Below, in pieces: positions 51,501 to 62,765 of a stretch of 64,000 nt of DNA (its first letter is position 1; every line of letters starts with the position of its first letter). The stretch is from Tetranychus cinnabarinus (taxonomy: Eukaryota; Arthropoda; Arachnida; Trombidiformes; Tetranychidae). The stretch is from the NCBI GenBank assembly GCA_022266195.1, contig WHVY01000001.1:15438001-15502000 (forward strand), written 5' to 3'. Made by a program: the position numbers and the translations under genes. The notes under the pieces were generated by a model. It ran no database searches, was not told the DNA's origin, and saw only the letters and a program-made list of their open reading frames with translations.

Positions 51501-54500
51501 CTTACCTAACTATCGAGGGCATTGCTACGCCTTGCCTGCATTGGTTACAACCATGAACATTCCGCAATATGCAGAATGTTTAAAGAATGGCCTAAATATG
51601 CTTCGGCAAATCAGCCGAGAAAATTATAAAACTTTCTTTGGACTCAAAGAACTTTACAAGTTCTTTATAAAAGGCACAGCAATTGGTCCAATAAAGATGG
51701 AGCATCTGCCAACTGGTCTCAGCCAAAAATATACTGAATGGAAAAGATTTGTAGGCGACTATAAATCGGATAGAGAGGGTCCAAAGTTAGATTTGGACGT
51801 AGATAGAGCGCTCATGCTTGTCATGATGCAGCTAAGAGATACCATATCTAACGAATATGGAACTCCAGGTAATAATAATCAATTCCAATTCATTGTCATG
51901 ATATCTCATGATAATGAATTGAAATAATCTTAATCTAATGATAATTTTTCTTATTTCATAGGCGGCGATCCTAGAACTTTTTATAAAGATTTATTCATTT
52001 CAGTGAATAATGAATTCACATCATTGGGATTGCAGAATCCGTTTTCTGAGTTCAATTATATTGGACTCGAAATATCGTATAGCTGCTCTCAGTGTAAAAC
52101 TGAAAACTCAATTATTGAAGAGAATCTCTCTTTCATTCAAGTGGCTCCTAGATATAAAAAGACTTCAGGAATCCATTCCCTCCAGCAAATTTTAGATTCA
52201 GCCATGGTACCAACAGAAAACATTGAAAATTACTTTGATCGCCATTGGAGGACATCGATGAATCTAACAGTCATTTCAGATCACAGAAATGTAATAAGAT
52301 TCGCAATAGCCGGTATTTCAGGAGCAAGACATGATGCGAATGTTTTAAAAGAAGCTTCATTCTATAAAAATGCCATATTCCCTCCTCGAGGTTTCATTTT
52401 ATTAGGCGATTCAGCTTATCCGAATACCTTTCAACCAGTAAACATTATCACTCCATTCAAAAATGAAACAGAGCTTATGGTTTCAGCCTCCAAAGAAAGG
52501 TACAATGAAGTCCATTCATCTGCAAGGAATGTCGTTGAATGTACGTTTGGAGATATGAAAGCAAAGTGGAGACGATTGAGAGATGCGAAACTGATTGTAA
52601 AGCTTGATAAAGCACCTGATGTTATAATGAGTGCAGTTATTCTGAATAATCTGACATTGGTAAACTTGGACGAAATTGAACAAAGTTTTACTGGTGAAGA
52701 GACTGATTCAGATTTTGAATCTGATCTTCCAGAGCCAGAAATTACCAATTTCGAGTCCGCAAACGAATACAGAAATTCAGTTTGTAATAGAATTGAATAA
52801 ATTGACTTAGTCATTATATTATATCATAAAGTGAATTGTCAATTCAATTTTTAATTTCAAAAAATATTATGAATCGTTGATTATGTTCTGTTATGAGCAC
52901 AATTTAATGATTCGTCTTCTAATACAAAAAAGTTTTGTCAAGTTAAGTTAAGCAATTGTCAGTGTATAAATTATTTGCTTTGTATGATCGATTTTTATGT
53001 TCAGTTATGTTCACAAAAATCAGATTATTCGGTGAAATTGCCATTACTACATTGTGGGTCGACATTATCATTTTGCATATGATTCTCCTCACAATCATCC
53101 AGAATTCCTTTCGATTTCAGCAATGCTTTCTGTAGTTTCAATCTTTCCTCTTCTCTTCTGTCTTGTCTTTCGAACTGGGTTTTAGCAAGCTCGACAAAAG
53201 TTTCAAAAAGGTCAGTCATCCGAGCTACTTGCTTCTGGTTTGCTGAACTAATATCCTTGTTAGTCTGACTTCTTTTTCTCTTATTTCGATCAGTTGTATA
53301 AGTTTCATTGCCTTTTCTTTTCGCACTGCTTTGTGATGTTGTAGGCTGTGAACTTGCTTGCGATCCAAAATCACTTGTTGAAGCAGATGAGTTAGCTGAG
53401 TTCTGATAATAAGAATGTGATGTTGAACTTTGCGTTCCCAACTGTGGCTGAGATTCATCGATGATATCAGTGGTTATACTGACATCTTCAATGGATCTTG
53501 GTGGAGATGGGGATAGTCGATATAAATCATCTTCCGAAAAATCGTTAGGCTCTTCACCTACAATTGTTTCAGCATCAAAATCATCATTACCAACAATAAT
53601 CTCAGCTTCCTGAGTCTGATTGATTACTGGTTCCTCGATATCAGCACCAGTATCAATAACTTTTGGAGGTCTAAACTTATGATTATTGTCTATGAAATAT
53701 TTTACCAAATTCAAAAGTTGTCCCATCTTTGTATCATTTTCATAGTCACTTTCCTGACCTGTTCCTTTTTTCATTTTGCTGGCTCTATAATTTATGATGT
53801 TTTTGAACTTAATAGCCACCTCTCTATGAGTATTGCTCCAGCCAAGTTCTTGAATGAGCTTTTTCCAAGCATTTTTTTTGTGGTAGATATTTATGAAATC
53901 ATCTTCCATATCTTTGCGCTTCTCTAAAAGTTGGATGCATTTATCAATTGGCCCTAATAGTAAGCAAAACATAATTGGATTTGTGATAACATTAATTTTT
54001 CAATTCATACAATATTTCTAGTTATGGTGACATTGAATGAATTGAGGAGATTTAGGGAATTCATCAAGAATTCATTCTAGTGAAAGCTAGTGCCTCCAAA
54101 AAATGTCTACATAGCTGTAAATATTAAAAGGAAGCACTAACACTATTTGAAAATATACTTACATGCAGATGAAGATTGAACTTTTTGGCCTGATTTTCTG
54201 CCTCTTTTAGTTTTATTCACTTGGTCACTGTTGGAATTTAAAATATTTTCAGTTGCTATACTGTTATTTTCTTGAGACATGTTGAGAACAATCAAATAAT
54301 TTAATTTCAATTTCACACAATTATAACTAAGCAATATTAATAAACAAAACCATGCTTTTTACCTGCGCGCATGAACTCTTAATTGTTTTGTTTATTTCTT
54401 AACCGGACACTTTTGTTTGTGTTTAAAGATAAAAAAGGAAAAAATTTTATCAATTTTAATACAGATTAAATATGATTAAATAGCATATATCTAGATTAAA

Positions 54501-57449
54501 CTGCTTAACCGGATCCACCCTGAGTTGCATTTCATTTTTCAGTGCAATCATAATAAAACTTGATTGTGATTTCGGTAGTGAGTATAAAAATGGGTAATCG
54601 TTTAAAAATCGCTGCTAATTGGTTTTAAGTTGATTAATTCATTAATGGATGATTCTGTTTATCTTATTGCAGTTAGTAGATGACAGATACTCATCCTTTT
54701 ATATCATAATTAACCTTATTTACCTGAAAGTGTTTATCCTTTTCTGGTTTTATTTACAAGAGGATTTTATATTAATCATGATCAACTAACCTGTATGGAC
54801 ATAGACTTGGAATTTCTGAGAGATGATTATTTTCATTACGAATTTCATATTGACTGAAATTTAATATGATTCATAAATGGTATCAACTCTGTTAACCGAT
54901 GAGACTGATTGAATATTTGCCAGCTTGATTATGCAGATGTCAACAGCTGTAGCTCAAATTAATATTACTCGTCCTTTAATCAAAATCAACCTTTTGATTG
55001 TCGATGTTGAGGAAATATAGCAATTCAGTTATTGAAAACAAGATTCAAGAAAATTTATAAGTTATAACTTATCGTTCTACTCCAATTGATAGAGAAATAC
55101 TTTCTCAATTCAAACACTTCTAACATTACGTTCCAAGGCGTGGAAGAGTATCTCCAAAATGTTGATGAATTCATATATTTCAGCTTCGTAATTTATGATC
55201 GCATCAAAGTTTAATATACATATGTTATTTACATAGGTGGTTGTACTTTTACATCGTATAAACAAGTGAAACAAAAAACGCATAACACAAAAGCATCAGA
55301 TTATTTGTGGAAATTTTCCTGATCATTATAATCAGATCTAGTAAGATTTTGCAGTTTCATCAACAATAATTGATAATTAATTTGCTATTACGACAAATTT
55401 TTTGTTTACTAATGTTTTTTATTTATCATTTTCATCTTTTCTCTCTTTCCTCTTCTTTAAATTTGCCTCAATAAATAGCCTTGTTACAATGTTATTAATA
55501 ATTATAATTTCCTAATGACGGATAATGTTATATAACAAACGCATTAAATCATCATTTTCATACACTTCTCGCAATGCTAAACAATTGATAAAGCATATTT
55601 TCATCCAAAAATAATCATATGGATCAATAACCATCTAATTTTTTGCTTATAATGATTATATTACAGCGGCTGTTCGTATCAAATCTGAACCCTCCTTACT
55701 GATGTTCATTGCTTGTATCGGTGCTCTTCTCGGCGGTTTCTCAGTAGGAATGGTGATTGGATATGCTTCACCAGCAGTTAATAGTATGGAAAAGCGCAAT
55801 AGCCATCCTCATTATGACCGTAAATTGGATTCCGAGGTGGAAACTTGGATCCGAAGTATACCAACCATTGGTGCCATTGTGGGAGGTTTAGCTGGAGGTA
55901 ATAATAAATAGATGCACAAAACCAATAAATAATATAATATAATAGAAACAATATTTAAATGAAAAACTGTTTCCATTTTCAATCAATTCTCATGCATAAT
56001 TACTCACCATTACAGGTCCACTTTCTAGCATCACTGGTCGACGGATGTGTCTAATTTTATCATGTTTACCAATGTTTTTGGGATGGATATTGATTGCAGC
56101 GGCAAAAAATACGCCAATGATTATCACTGGAAGATTAATTACTGGACTCGTATCAGGGATATTTTGTTGTGCCACACCAACTTATGTTCTTGAAGTTGTA
56201 CCCTTATCTTTACGAGGTACTTTTGGAAGTGGTTTTCAGGTGAGCTTCATTAAAAATGTTTTTCTCTCGAGAAACGTGTCTAATATTTGAATATTATTCT
56301 GAACTTGTTCGAATAGGTTTTTGTTGTAATTGGTATACTTCTTTCGTCAATCTTTGGAATGCAAGTTGAATGGCAAATGCTTGCATTTTTATCTTCAATT
56401 TCGTCAATAATAATGCCCATAGCATTGTATTTTTGTCCCGAATCACCTATTCACCTTTTCAATAAGAAAGGAGCAACAAAGGAAACTTTAAATGCTTTGA
56501 AAAGGTTGAGAAGTGAATCAAGCCAAATTGACGCTGAATTTGAGGAAATATCCAAAACTCCCAGTGAAAGGCAACCAATGATTCTCAGCTGGGAACAAAT
56601 TAAAACACCAAACGTTTATTATCCGCTTTTCTATGTATGTGGAATGCTCTTCTTCCAACAAGCCTCTGGAGTTAATGCGGTCGTTTTCAATGAACTGGAC
56701 ATTTTTGATCTTTCAGGAATCAAATTGGATTCAAACTATTGTGCCATTATCTTGAATACAGTGGTTGTTGTTGTGACCGTAGGAAGTGCTTCCATTTCCG
56801 ATAAGTTTGGACGTAAAGTTTTATTATTTGTATCAGGTAAATATTGATTCAGATGTTTGATAAAATTCAATGAAAATATCTTCATTAACATCAATCACTG
56901 CTTAAACTTTTCATCTAATCCAATCTCGTCTTCAACTCAACAGGTGTTGGTAATACACTTTCATTATTTAGTTTGTCAGTCTTCTTTTACCTAAGCGACA
57001 AGAATTCAAACTTTGGACAAAATTACGGCTGGATTGCTTTACTTTCAACAATAGCGTATTTATCCTGTTTTGCCATTGGCTATGGACCGATTCCTTGGGC
57101 CATTGCACCAGAAATGTCGCCTTACTTTGCTCGTGGTTTCATCACGGCAGCAGGAACCTTCATCAATTGGGCAACTTGCTTTTTGGTAACCAAAGAGTTT
57201 GAAAAAATGGAACATTTATTAACTCCTGCTGGGTCATTTGCATTTTTCACCATAATCTCTTTCATTGGAATGCTGTTTACCTCGTTCGTCCTTCCAGAAA
57301 CCAAGGGTAAATCAATAGAGGAAATCCAAGCACTTTTTAATAAAAAAGCGAAACCAGAAAAGCAAACAATATCAACCATCCATTTAGATTCCTTGGATAT
57401 ACCTAGTACAATTGAAAAGGGAAGAAGTAAAAAAGATTCAAATATCTAA
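48591..57449 (+). CDS. SLC2-type facilitated sugar transporter (trehalose/glucose transporter-like)
   Basis: Six exons, 1572 nt, 523 aa, all in phase: 48591-48634, 48718-48764, 55667-55897, 56016-56239, 56317-56836, 56944-57449. It begins MASRDGPTSASLNNEKTMKN. Twelve-helix major facilitator hallmarks are GGFSVGMVIGYASPAV (TM1), TGRRM (loop 2), the block GRLITGLVSGIFCC...PTYVLEVVPLSLRG (TM4-5), PESPIHLFNKKG after TM6, QQASGVNAVVFN (TM7), DKFGRKVLL (loop 8), GYGPIPWAIAPEMSP (TM10) and the C-terminal PETKGKSIEEIQ. It should move trehalose or a hexose across the plasma membrane by facilitated diffusion. PESPIHL has Ile where the family usually has Arg. The exon 1 donor (GTTGAG) is weak but the only one that keeps frame. 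Intron 2 is 6.9 kb because it holds a Harbinger element, and all other introns are under 120 bp. Confidence 0.88.
48765..50548. other. Intron 2 of sugar transporter, left of Harbinger insertion
   Basis: AT-rich intron sequence with no feature beyond the GTAAGT donor at 48765. Confidence 0.5.
50862..52800 (+). CDS. PIF/Harbinger DDE transposase with N-terminal dsRBD-like segment
   Basis: Three exons (50862-51215, 51478-51868, 51962-52800), 527 aa, GT-AG introns, in phase. The C-terminal part is a DDE_Tnp_4/HARBI1-type nuclease. The second Asp is in ILLGDSAYP and the Glu in RNVVECTFGDMKAKWRRL, both clear. The first Asp is probably D327 in QQILDSAMVP, where the usual DGTH is altered. Between them is SGARHDANVL, matching the family's G-x-x-H/R-D-x-x-V block. 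The first exon is unusual: residues about 66-112 end in GVSGKKKTSAAIAASILVKD, which fits the last strand and helix of a dsRNA-binding domain. The acidic tail (EETDSDFESDLPEPE) follows the nuclease. It would excise and insert the element, normally together with the Myb-like partner, which imports it and binds the ends. Confidence 0.88.
51287..51372. repeat. Hairpin in transposase intron 1
   Basis: TTTTCAGCTTTTTG (51287-51300) pairs perfectly with 51359-51372. An inner stem CTTGCTATTATCATGA / TCATGACAATAGTAAG surrounds the tip. The inner palindrome is nearly the same sequence, inverted, as that in intron 2. Confidence 0.7.
51886..51921. repeat. Hairpin in transposase intron 2
   Basis: CAATTCATTGTCATGA (51886-51901) pairs with TCATGATAATGAATTG (51906-51921), one mismatch, 4-base loop. 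It occupies about 40% of this 93-bp intron. Confidence 0.75.
53025..54280 (-). CDS. Harbinger Myb/SANT-like accessory protein
   Basis: Two exons (54280-54163 and 53953-53025), 348 aa, beginning MSQENNSIATENILN and containing a basic TKRGRKSGQK stretch that could act as a nuclear-localisation or AT-hook-like element. Exon 2 opens with a three-helix Myb/SANT/MADF-like domain: WPIDKCIQLLEKRKDMEDDF, HKKNAWKKLIQELGW, REVAIKFKNIINYRASKM. A long Ser/Thr/Gln/Asp-rich middle and a basic KRKRSQTNK patch follow, then a charged C-terminal coiled-coil-like helix (FERQDRREEERLKLQKALLK). In this superfamily the second protein binds subterminal DNA and helps the transposase enter the nucleus. The start is the second in-frame ATG, chosen because it opens a typical hydrophilic N-terminus. 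An upstream ATG at about 54334 would add 18 residues. Confidence 0.85.
54521..55666. other. Intron 2 of sugar transporter, right of Harbinger insertion
   Basis: About 1.15 kb of AT-rich intron ending in the acceptor TATTACAG before 55667. No other feature seen. Confidence 0.5.
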
Positions 57450-57603
57450 TGTTTGTTGGTGTTAGCAAACTCTTGTATTACATCCATCAACCATCAATCA
57501 GCAAGAAGTGTCATCTATTGTGAATTGCACTTCTGAAAGTCTTCTGATAATTTGACCATCAAGATCAACCCATGTTAGGAAAAGAGTTGAACAAATGCAA
57601 CTA

Positions 57604-58397
57604 AGGTATGAACAGTAATGTTTTGGACTAATTTTTCAAAATTTAATTGCGACAGTTAGACTAGACTCATAGGCACCATTCAACCGTCAAAATAGAGCTA
57701 AACTTTTCAAAAGTGTGTTGTGAAAAAATTAATTAATTTCGAGCAAAAATTGTCAAGTTATGGCTCTAAATGGACAAAGGCGTCAAAATCTGATTTTACC
57801 TTTCGTCAAAAAACCATATATTTTCAATGGAAAAGAGACTTTTCAAAAAAGGACTTAGATTTCGAACTTTTCGAGAGATTATTCCCAAATAAAAGATCAG
57901 AACTTCATCAACAGAAGAAAAGTGACCTTCTGGACTTTTTATTTGAAAATAATCTCTCGAAATGTTCGAAATCTAAGTCCTTTTTTTGAAAAGTCTTTTT
58001 TCACTTCGCGAAAAATTCATTTTTTCATCGGATCTCCGTGAAATTTGGTTTCAATGTGGACCTGAAACTTTTGACCGATCTATTTTGAGTTAAATTAGGT
58101 GAATTACATCCTTTATAACAAATTTGAGATCAAATTTGGCCATTTTTCGAATCTTCAGAACCCTAAGTATGAAGTTGAAAATATATGGTTTTTTGACGAA
58201 AGGTAAAATCAGATTTTGACGCCTTTGTCCATTTAGAGCCATAACTTGACAATTTTTGCTCGAAATTAATTAATTTTTTCACAACACACTTTTGAAAAGT
58301 TTAGCTCTATTTTGACGGTTGAATGGTGCCTATGAGTCTAGTCTAACTGTCGCAATTAAATTTTGAAAATTAGTCCAAAACATTACTGTTCATACCT
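57604..58397. mobile_element. Nested foldback (MITE-like) element
   Basis: Outer arms of about 220 bp (57604-57825 and 58170-58397) are nearly perfect reverse complements, ends AGGTATGAACAGTAATG, with TA on both sides (57602-57603 and 58398-58399). Inside lies a second inverted pair (57837-57894 and 57937-57995, core GGACTTAGATTTCGAA). It therefore forms a hairpin next to a hairpin. No transposase. It starts about 150 bp after the sugar transporter stop codon. Confidence 0.85.
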
Positions 58398-59505
58398 TAC
58401 AATCGCCTTATTTCAATAACAGATGATATTGAAGTGGAAATTTTCAGAAGAAAATTGTGAATAATCTTCTCTAATACTGGTTTTTATCATTGTTTTTTTT
58501 CAATTAACTGAAAGTTATATTTGTAAGTTTAAGCTTTAAAACAAGCAGTTTGCAAATTATCCTTTTGCTATGTTGTAAATATACGTCTTCAAGTTGACAA
58601 CTCCTATAAAATTTTTACATCCATTTGGTATAACATTAATATCGATGTACAGTTGTATAGCATTTTGTTGAAAGCCAAAATGTTTAACAATTTTATAAGA
58701 CAATTGATTAAAAATATACTTGAGAAATTGATGAAAATAATAATTTTTATAACAAATGTTCGGTCTGTGAAAGAAACATTTAACAGAATCCATTGAGAAT
58801 GTAAAAATTTTCAATGCATGTTGAAGACAAACTAGATTTTTCTTCAAGCCTTTGACGTTGGCTGACATGGTTTTTCAATGATTTATCAAACTTTTTTATT
58901 CACTTACTAAGCTATCCATGGTTAGTCATTTACTGAGTTGGTTTCAGGAATATAATAGCACTGAACAGTGGATCCGATGGAAATCAATTGAAGGTTAACA
59001 TCCTCTTAAGCTTTAACTCGTAATTGTATTCTTTCTCAACTGTATAATCAAGATCCATTTAACTGTAATACACTTTCAAATTGAATTACTTTTACACAGT
59101 TCATCTGTTCCGTGAATTGAAGTAATGCCTATTTGAATTGATTAATCCTGGAATTAATTCACGATGAAAAATACCAACAGCATACTAAATAGAAGTCAAC
59201 ATTAACGTCATAATGATCAGGAAAAACACCAGGGAAACTTCCTTTCTGGCTTGATTCACTAAAGGTTTCAAAATTTTGCCATAATCTTTACCAGCGAATT
59301 CGCTTAAATTGAGACAAAAAATATGAACTAGAAAATTAAATTACACCTAATTGCATCTTTCGTACATTTTAAAATTGAAACAATTAACTTTGAAATGGAT
59401 AAAAGCAAAATCGTACATTCAATGAGATTCATTTCTGTAGATGGCAACACTTATACTTTCCATTAAGTATTAGTATTGCCGACCGTACAGTTAGCAATAC
59501 ACTTA
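58398..59505. other. Intergenic, one doubtful small frame
   Basis: Contains a 103-codon minus-strand frame (58868-58557, MSANVKGLKKNLVCL...) with a favourable A at -3 of its ATG but no recognised family. It could be an exon or a chance frame. Nothing else seen. Confidence 0.35.
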
Positions 59506-59510
59506 CTTAC

Positions 59511-59633
59511 CTTGGCAGTAAGATGTGATAATCACAATGGCTAATGTAAAACATATGAATAATGTTACAATGACTAACAGGAGAAGACATTTTTCAGAGC
59601 GAGTCAATTTTCTGAAAATTTGAGATTTATTTG
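59511..59633 (-). pseudogene. Stranded fragment of neprilysin exon 1
   Basis: Matches 43466-43588: it encodes the end of the cytoplasmic segment, the membrane helix and the YCQ before the GTAAG donor. It lacks the initiator Met and the first dozen or so codons, and no further neprilysin exon follows. The break lies at about 59633, where sequence jumps to the equivalent of about 43960. Confidence 0.85.
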
Positions 59634-59903
59634 GAACAGAATGTGGAATGAGAAAAAAGTGAAAAGATTTAATTCAATCGATACATTTTAATAGATTCAG
59701 AAGATTCAACAGTTTAACAAGATTGTCAATTTAACCGAAATCAATATAATTGTAATATCGGACGAGCTATTTGTACATTAGAATCACAGATTGCATCGAC
59801 TTAATTGATGTTGACATTATTGGTTGTTTTTTTTGTCTACTTTCATTGAATTATCCTTTTTTGGTGGAGGACAACTTTAATAAATATTATTATAATATTG
59901 TCA

Positions 59904-61716
59904 TTACTGAGACAGTGAAGGTCTTGAATATTTCCTATTAATCATTGAACCTGATGCTGAGTCAAGGATATACACTTCTGGATCGTAAATTGTTGTAGCA
60001 GCTAATTGTCCATTTTGGTCATCATCAAAAGCCTTTTCTTCTGATTCAAATGTTGGATCCCACGGTTGAAGCTTAGATGAACCCAATAGAGCAAAATAAT
60101 GGGTTCCAATGATACAAATAGCTGTGGTTACCAGAAAAAGGTTTGACCAATGGTGGAGATCAGGGTGATCACCAACTAAGTAATAAGCTGTTTGATTCAT
60201 TATCATCCCGGCAAAATTGTGCATGCTATCAATTAAGCCACCCAATAAACCAGAATAGGTTGGTGATAAGTCTAGGTGAACACCATAACTACCAGCAATC
60301 TGTGCAGCCGCTAATGTTTTGGCGAGTACAATACAAGTGATCACTGCTTTCGTTTTGTGACCAACTAAAGTTGACACTACGAGAAACAATGGTCCGAAAA
60401 TGAAGCCTTAAATTGAATATAAAATGAAAAGTGTAATTAGATAATTTTGTTGTCATATAAAGAGTTGAAAGTCATTTTAAATGAAAAACTCACCAAAATC
60501 GGCACATATTTTCCTGATTGCTGTAGTTGAAAATATTCCTTTCTCACGTAATTTATCTGAACAGTAACTGAACATAGTTAATGAAATTGATGATCCAACG
60601 TAAGGTAAAGCTGCATATACACCATCCTTAAAGAAAAGAGTAACTCGACATTAATAAAGATGAATTCATTTATTTGTAAGTTTTGTTTACCTGTGACATT
60701 GATATCTTCAACAAAGATTTGAAAAATTCTGGGACTTGGGTGGCAATGATAGCACTAAACCAACCATGAGAGAAATGAACAAAAATCAAAGCCCAAATAG
60801 GACCTGAAAGGAACATTTGTGCCCATGGAATGGGATTATTCTGATAAAGAAGTCAATAAAAAAGAGATTTTTTACATACAGTTATAACACAAAAATCTTT
60901 GTACATTATGCAAAGCTTTCATCTGTTACTCACTGAATTACTTTTATCGTTTATTGTTGACCGTTCTTTGAGTATATATTCTTTCTCTGCTTGACTTATT
61001 AATGGATGCTTTTCTGGTTCATCAGTAACAATCATAAACCACAAAAGTCCCATAAAAATGTTACCGGAACCTAAAATGTAAAAGGGCAAAGGCCAGCCAC
61101 CAAGATAGTTGAGACTACATAAGTAACCAACGAATGGACCTGTTAGTATCATGGCTATCATTGCACCTGAAGATATGGTTGTGATGAATAAAGTTTTTTC
61201 ATATTTGGGTGACCAACGAGAGGCCAAACCACTGTAACTGGATAGTCCAGGACCTAAGAAGAATCCGATGACAAAACCTAAAGCACAGACGGCATAGACA
61301 TTCCATCTAACAGCCGAAGGAAACAATAACATTGAGACTCCAGCCGTGAGACAACTTGCCAATACAATTCGCTTTGGTCCCAATCTATCAGCCAATCGAC
61401 CAGCCGGAATAGGACTAAACAAACCTCCACAAAACATTATTGAAATCAATCTATCAACGGTACTTTGGGTCCATTTAAAATTAGACTCTGTATCGATTTT
61501 GCGACTGTTAAGTTTGTCCTGCAGCCCAGCATTGGTGACTTCATTTTTCAATGACTCTGATCGTGTATGTGAATGTACTATAGAGACTGATGATACGACT
61601 ATGGTCATTTTGCAAGAACAGAATATGAGATTTATGAAGAAAGCGGCCACACAAACAATTACTCGTATTTTGATGAAAGGTTGTTTCGGTGGGTCAGACA
61701 CAATATTTGAATCCAT
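59904..61716 (-). CDS. SLC17-type transporter (sialin / phosphate-cotransporter family), copy B
   Basis: Four exons (61716-60934, 60840-60691, 60626-60494, 60406-59904), 1569 nt, 522 aa, all in phase. Major facilitator fold: hydrophobic TM1 (RVIVCVAAFFINLIFCSCKM), a roughly 60-residue first lumenal loop, GRLADRLGPKRIVL after TM2, FVIGFFLGPGLSSY (TM4), TDEPEKHPLISQAEKEYI before the central loop, NPIPWAQMFLSGPIWALIFVHFSHGW (split by exon 2; TM7), and a TM11-12 region with GMIMNQTAYYLVGD. The order and the KEYI-loop-PW-x-x-x-F-x-S-x-P-x-W-A pattern are those of SLC17 organic-anion/phosphate/sialic-acid carriers of lysosomal, vesicular or plasma membranes. The C-terminal tail (about 65 aa) is acidic. 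Substrate not predictable. This is the only intact one of three copies here. Confidence 0.88.
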
Positions 61717-61870
61717 TGTATTAATTGCTCTAGTTTACAAGAAAAAATCAAAATCAAATTGAAATTTTGGTGTTTACTGTCTGAGTCTAAGCGTCTCAAA
61801 ATTGGTAAAATAACCTTTATTTGTATAGATGTGCATTTTAAGTTTCTATGACAATTAGTTGATCAAATAA

Positions 61871-62765
61871 TTTTACATGTAAAGTCATTTTGTATAGTCA
61901 AGTAAAATGGCATTGGAACGATTGACAAAATCAAATTGTTGGTAATTTCACGTGAAAGCAAAGGAAAACATCAAGTTTGGTTTTACAATTTGTTTATTTT
62001 AAAACAAAAGCTTTATGGAAAGAATTGAAAGGTGGGCCATGACGATTTAACTCGAATAATTAACAAAAAATACCAAAAGAAAAGGTGATTACATTTGATG
62101 GAATAGGAGGAATAAATTTGATGGACACAATATGCAAATCGAAGGGTGATTAAGGCGCAATAGGCAAAATAAAGATGGGAGTAGATGTTTAAATTAAGAA
62201 ACAGTCAAAAAGCACATTTAACACATAACTTTGCGATTCTGTCTTGTATGGGGCGTCTTTGTCCATTAAAGCATCAAAAATTGAAATAAATCAGAGAAAA
62301 ACAGCTTCATTTAAAATACAATAGGCTCAATGGAAAAAATTGATGAATTTAAATACTTGATGAAGTTGTTTGATCATTTTAACAGGCTTGGCTAATTGAA
62401 TTGGCAATGATAGATTAATTTCAAAATGAAACCTTCAACAGATTTATCAATATTATCACTTCTTAAACAATCAACAGATATAATTTTTGTCATTTGAGAA
62501 AACGCATATTCTCTCTTAAGCAGTTGAATCCTTTTCAACTTTCGTATAAAGAAACAGGATATTTTTTCGAAGTCAAGTGTAATTTGAATGAAGCTGTTCA
62601 CACATTAATGTTCTTGACTAAAGAACTGGTTAAAATTCAATAAAAATTGACATTGAAAGGTTATGCGGTGAAAAATTGGTGTTTTTGATCCGTTACGAGT
62701 TAACAGGACGTTCATAATGTAATAATGTCTATGATGATTTAGTCACAATTAGGTAACAATTGGAA
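61871..62765. other. Intergenic, no gene seen
   Basis: About 900 bp between SLC17 copy B and the methyltransferase stop codon. AT-rich, with no supportable feature. Confidence 0.5.

Larger units (their letters stand above)
50549..54520. mobile_element. PIF/Harbinger transposon, complete, two genes
   Basis: 3972 bp with perfect 18-bp terminal inverted repeats GGGTGGATCCGGTTAAGC, flanked by the 3-bp duplication TGA (50546-50548 and 54521-54523), as expected for the superfamily. It carries two convergent intron-containing genes: transposase on the plus strand and a Myb/SANT-like accessory protein on the minus strand, the standard pair. Both frames are intact, ends and target duplication are perfect, and it lies inside intron 2 of the sugar transporter. 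It looks recently inserted and potentially autonomous. Confidence 0.95.
59506..61870. repeat. Segmental duplication block, copy B
   Basis: Counterpart of 43461-45890. Its left end starts exactly at the splice donor of neprilysin exon 1. The match runs through a truncated exon 1, skips about 370 bp, and continues through the complete SLC17 gene and about 150 bp of its upstream region. Confidence 0.9.

Noticed and set aside
52431..52814. 127-codon minus-strand frame opposite the Harbinger transposase
   Set aside because: Antisense shadow of the transposase exon 3.
53225..53458. 77-codon minus-strand frame within the Myb-like gene
   Set aside because: Alternative frame of the Ser/Gln-rich region of that gene.
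61346..61762. 138-codon plus-strand frame opposite SLC17 exon 1 (also 45524-45760)
   Set aside because: Antisense shadow of the transporter exon, duplicated together with it.
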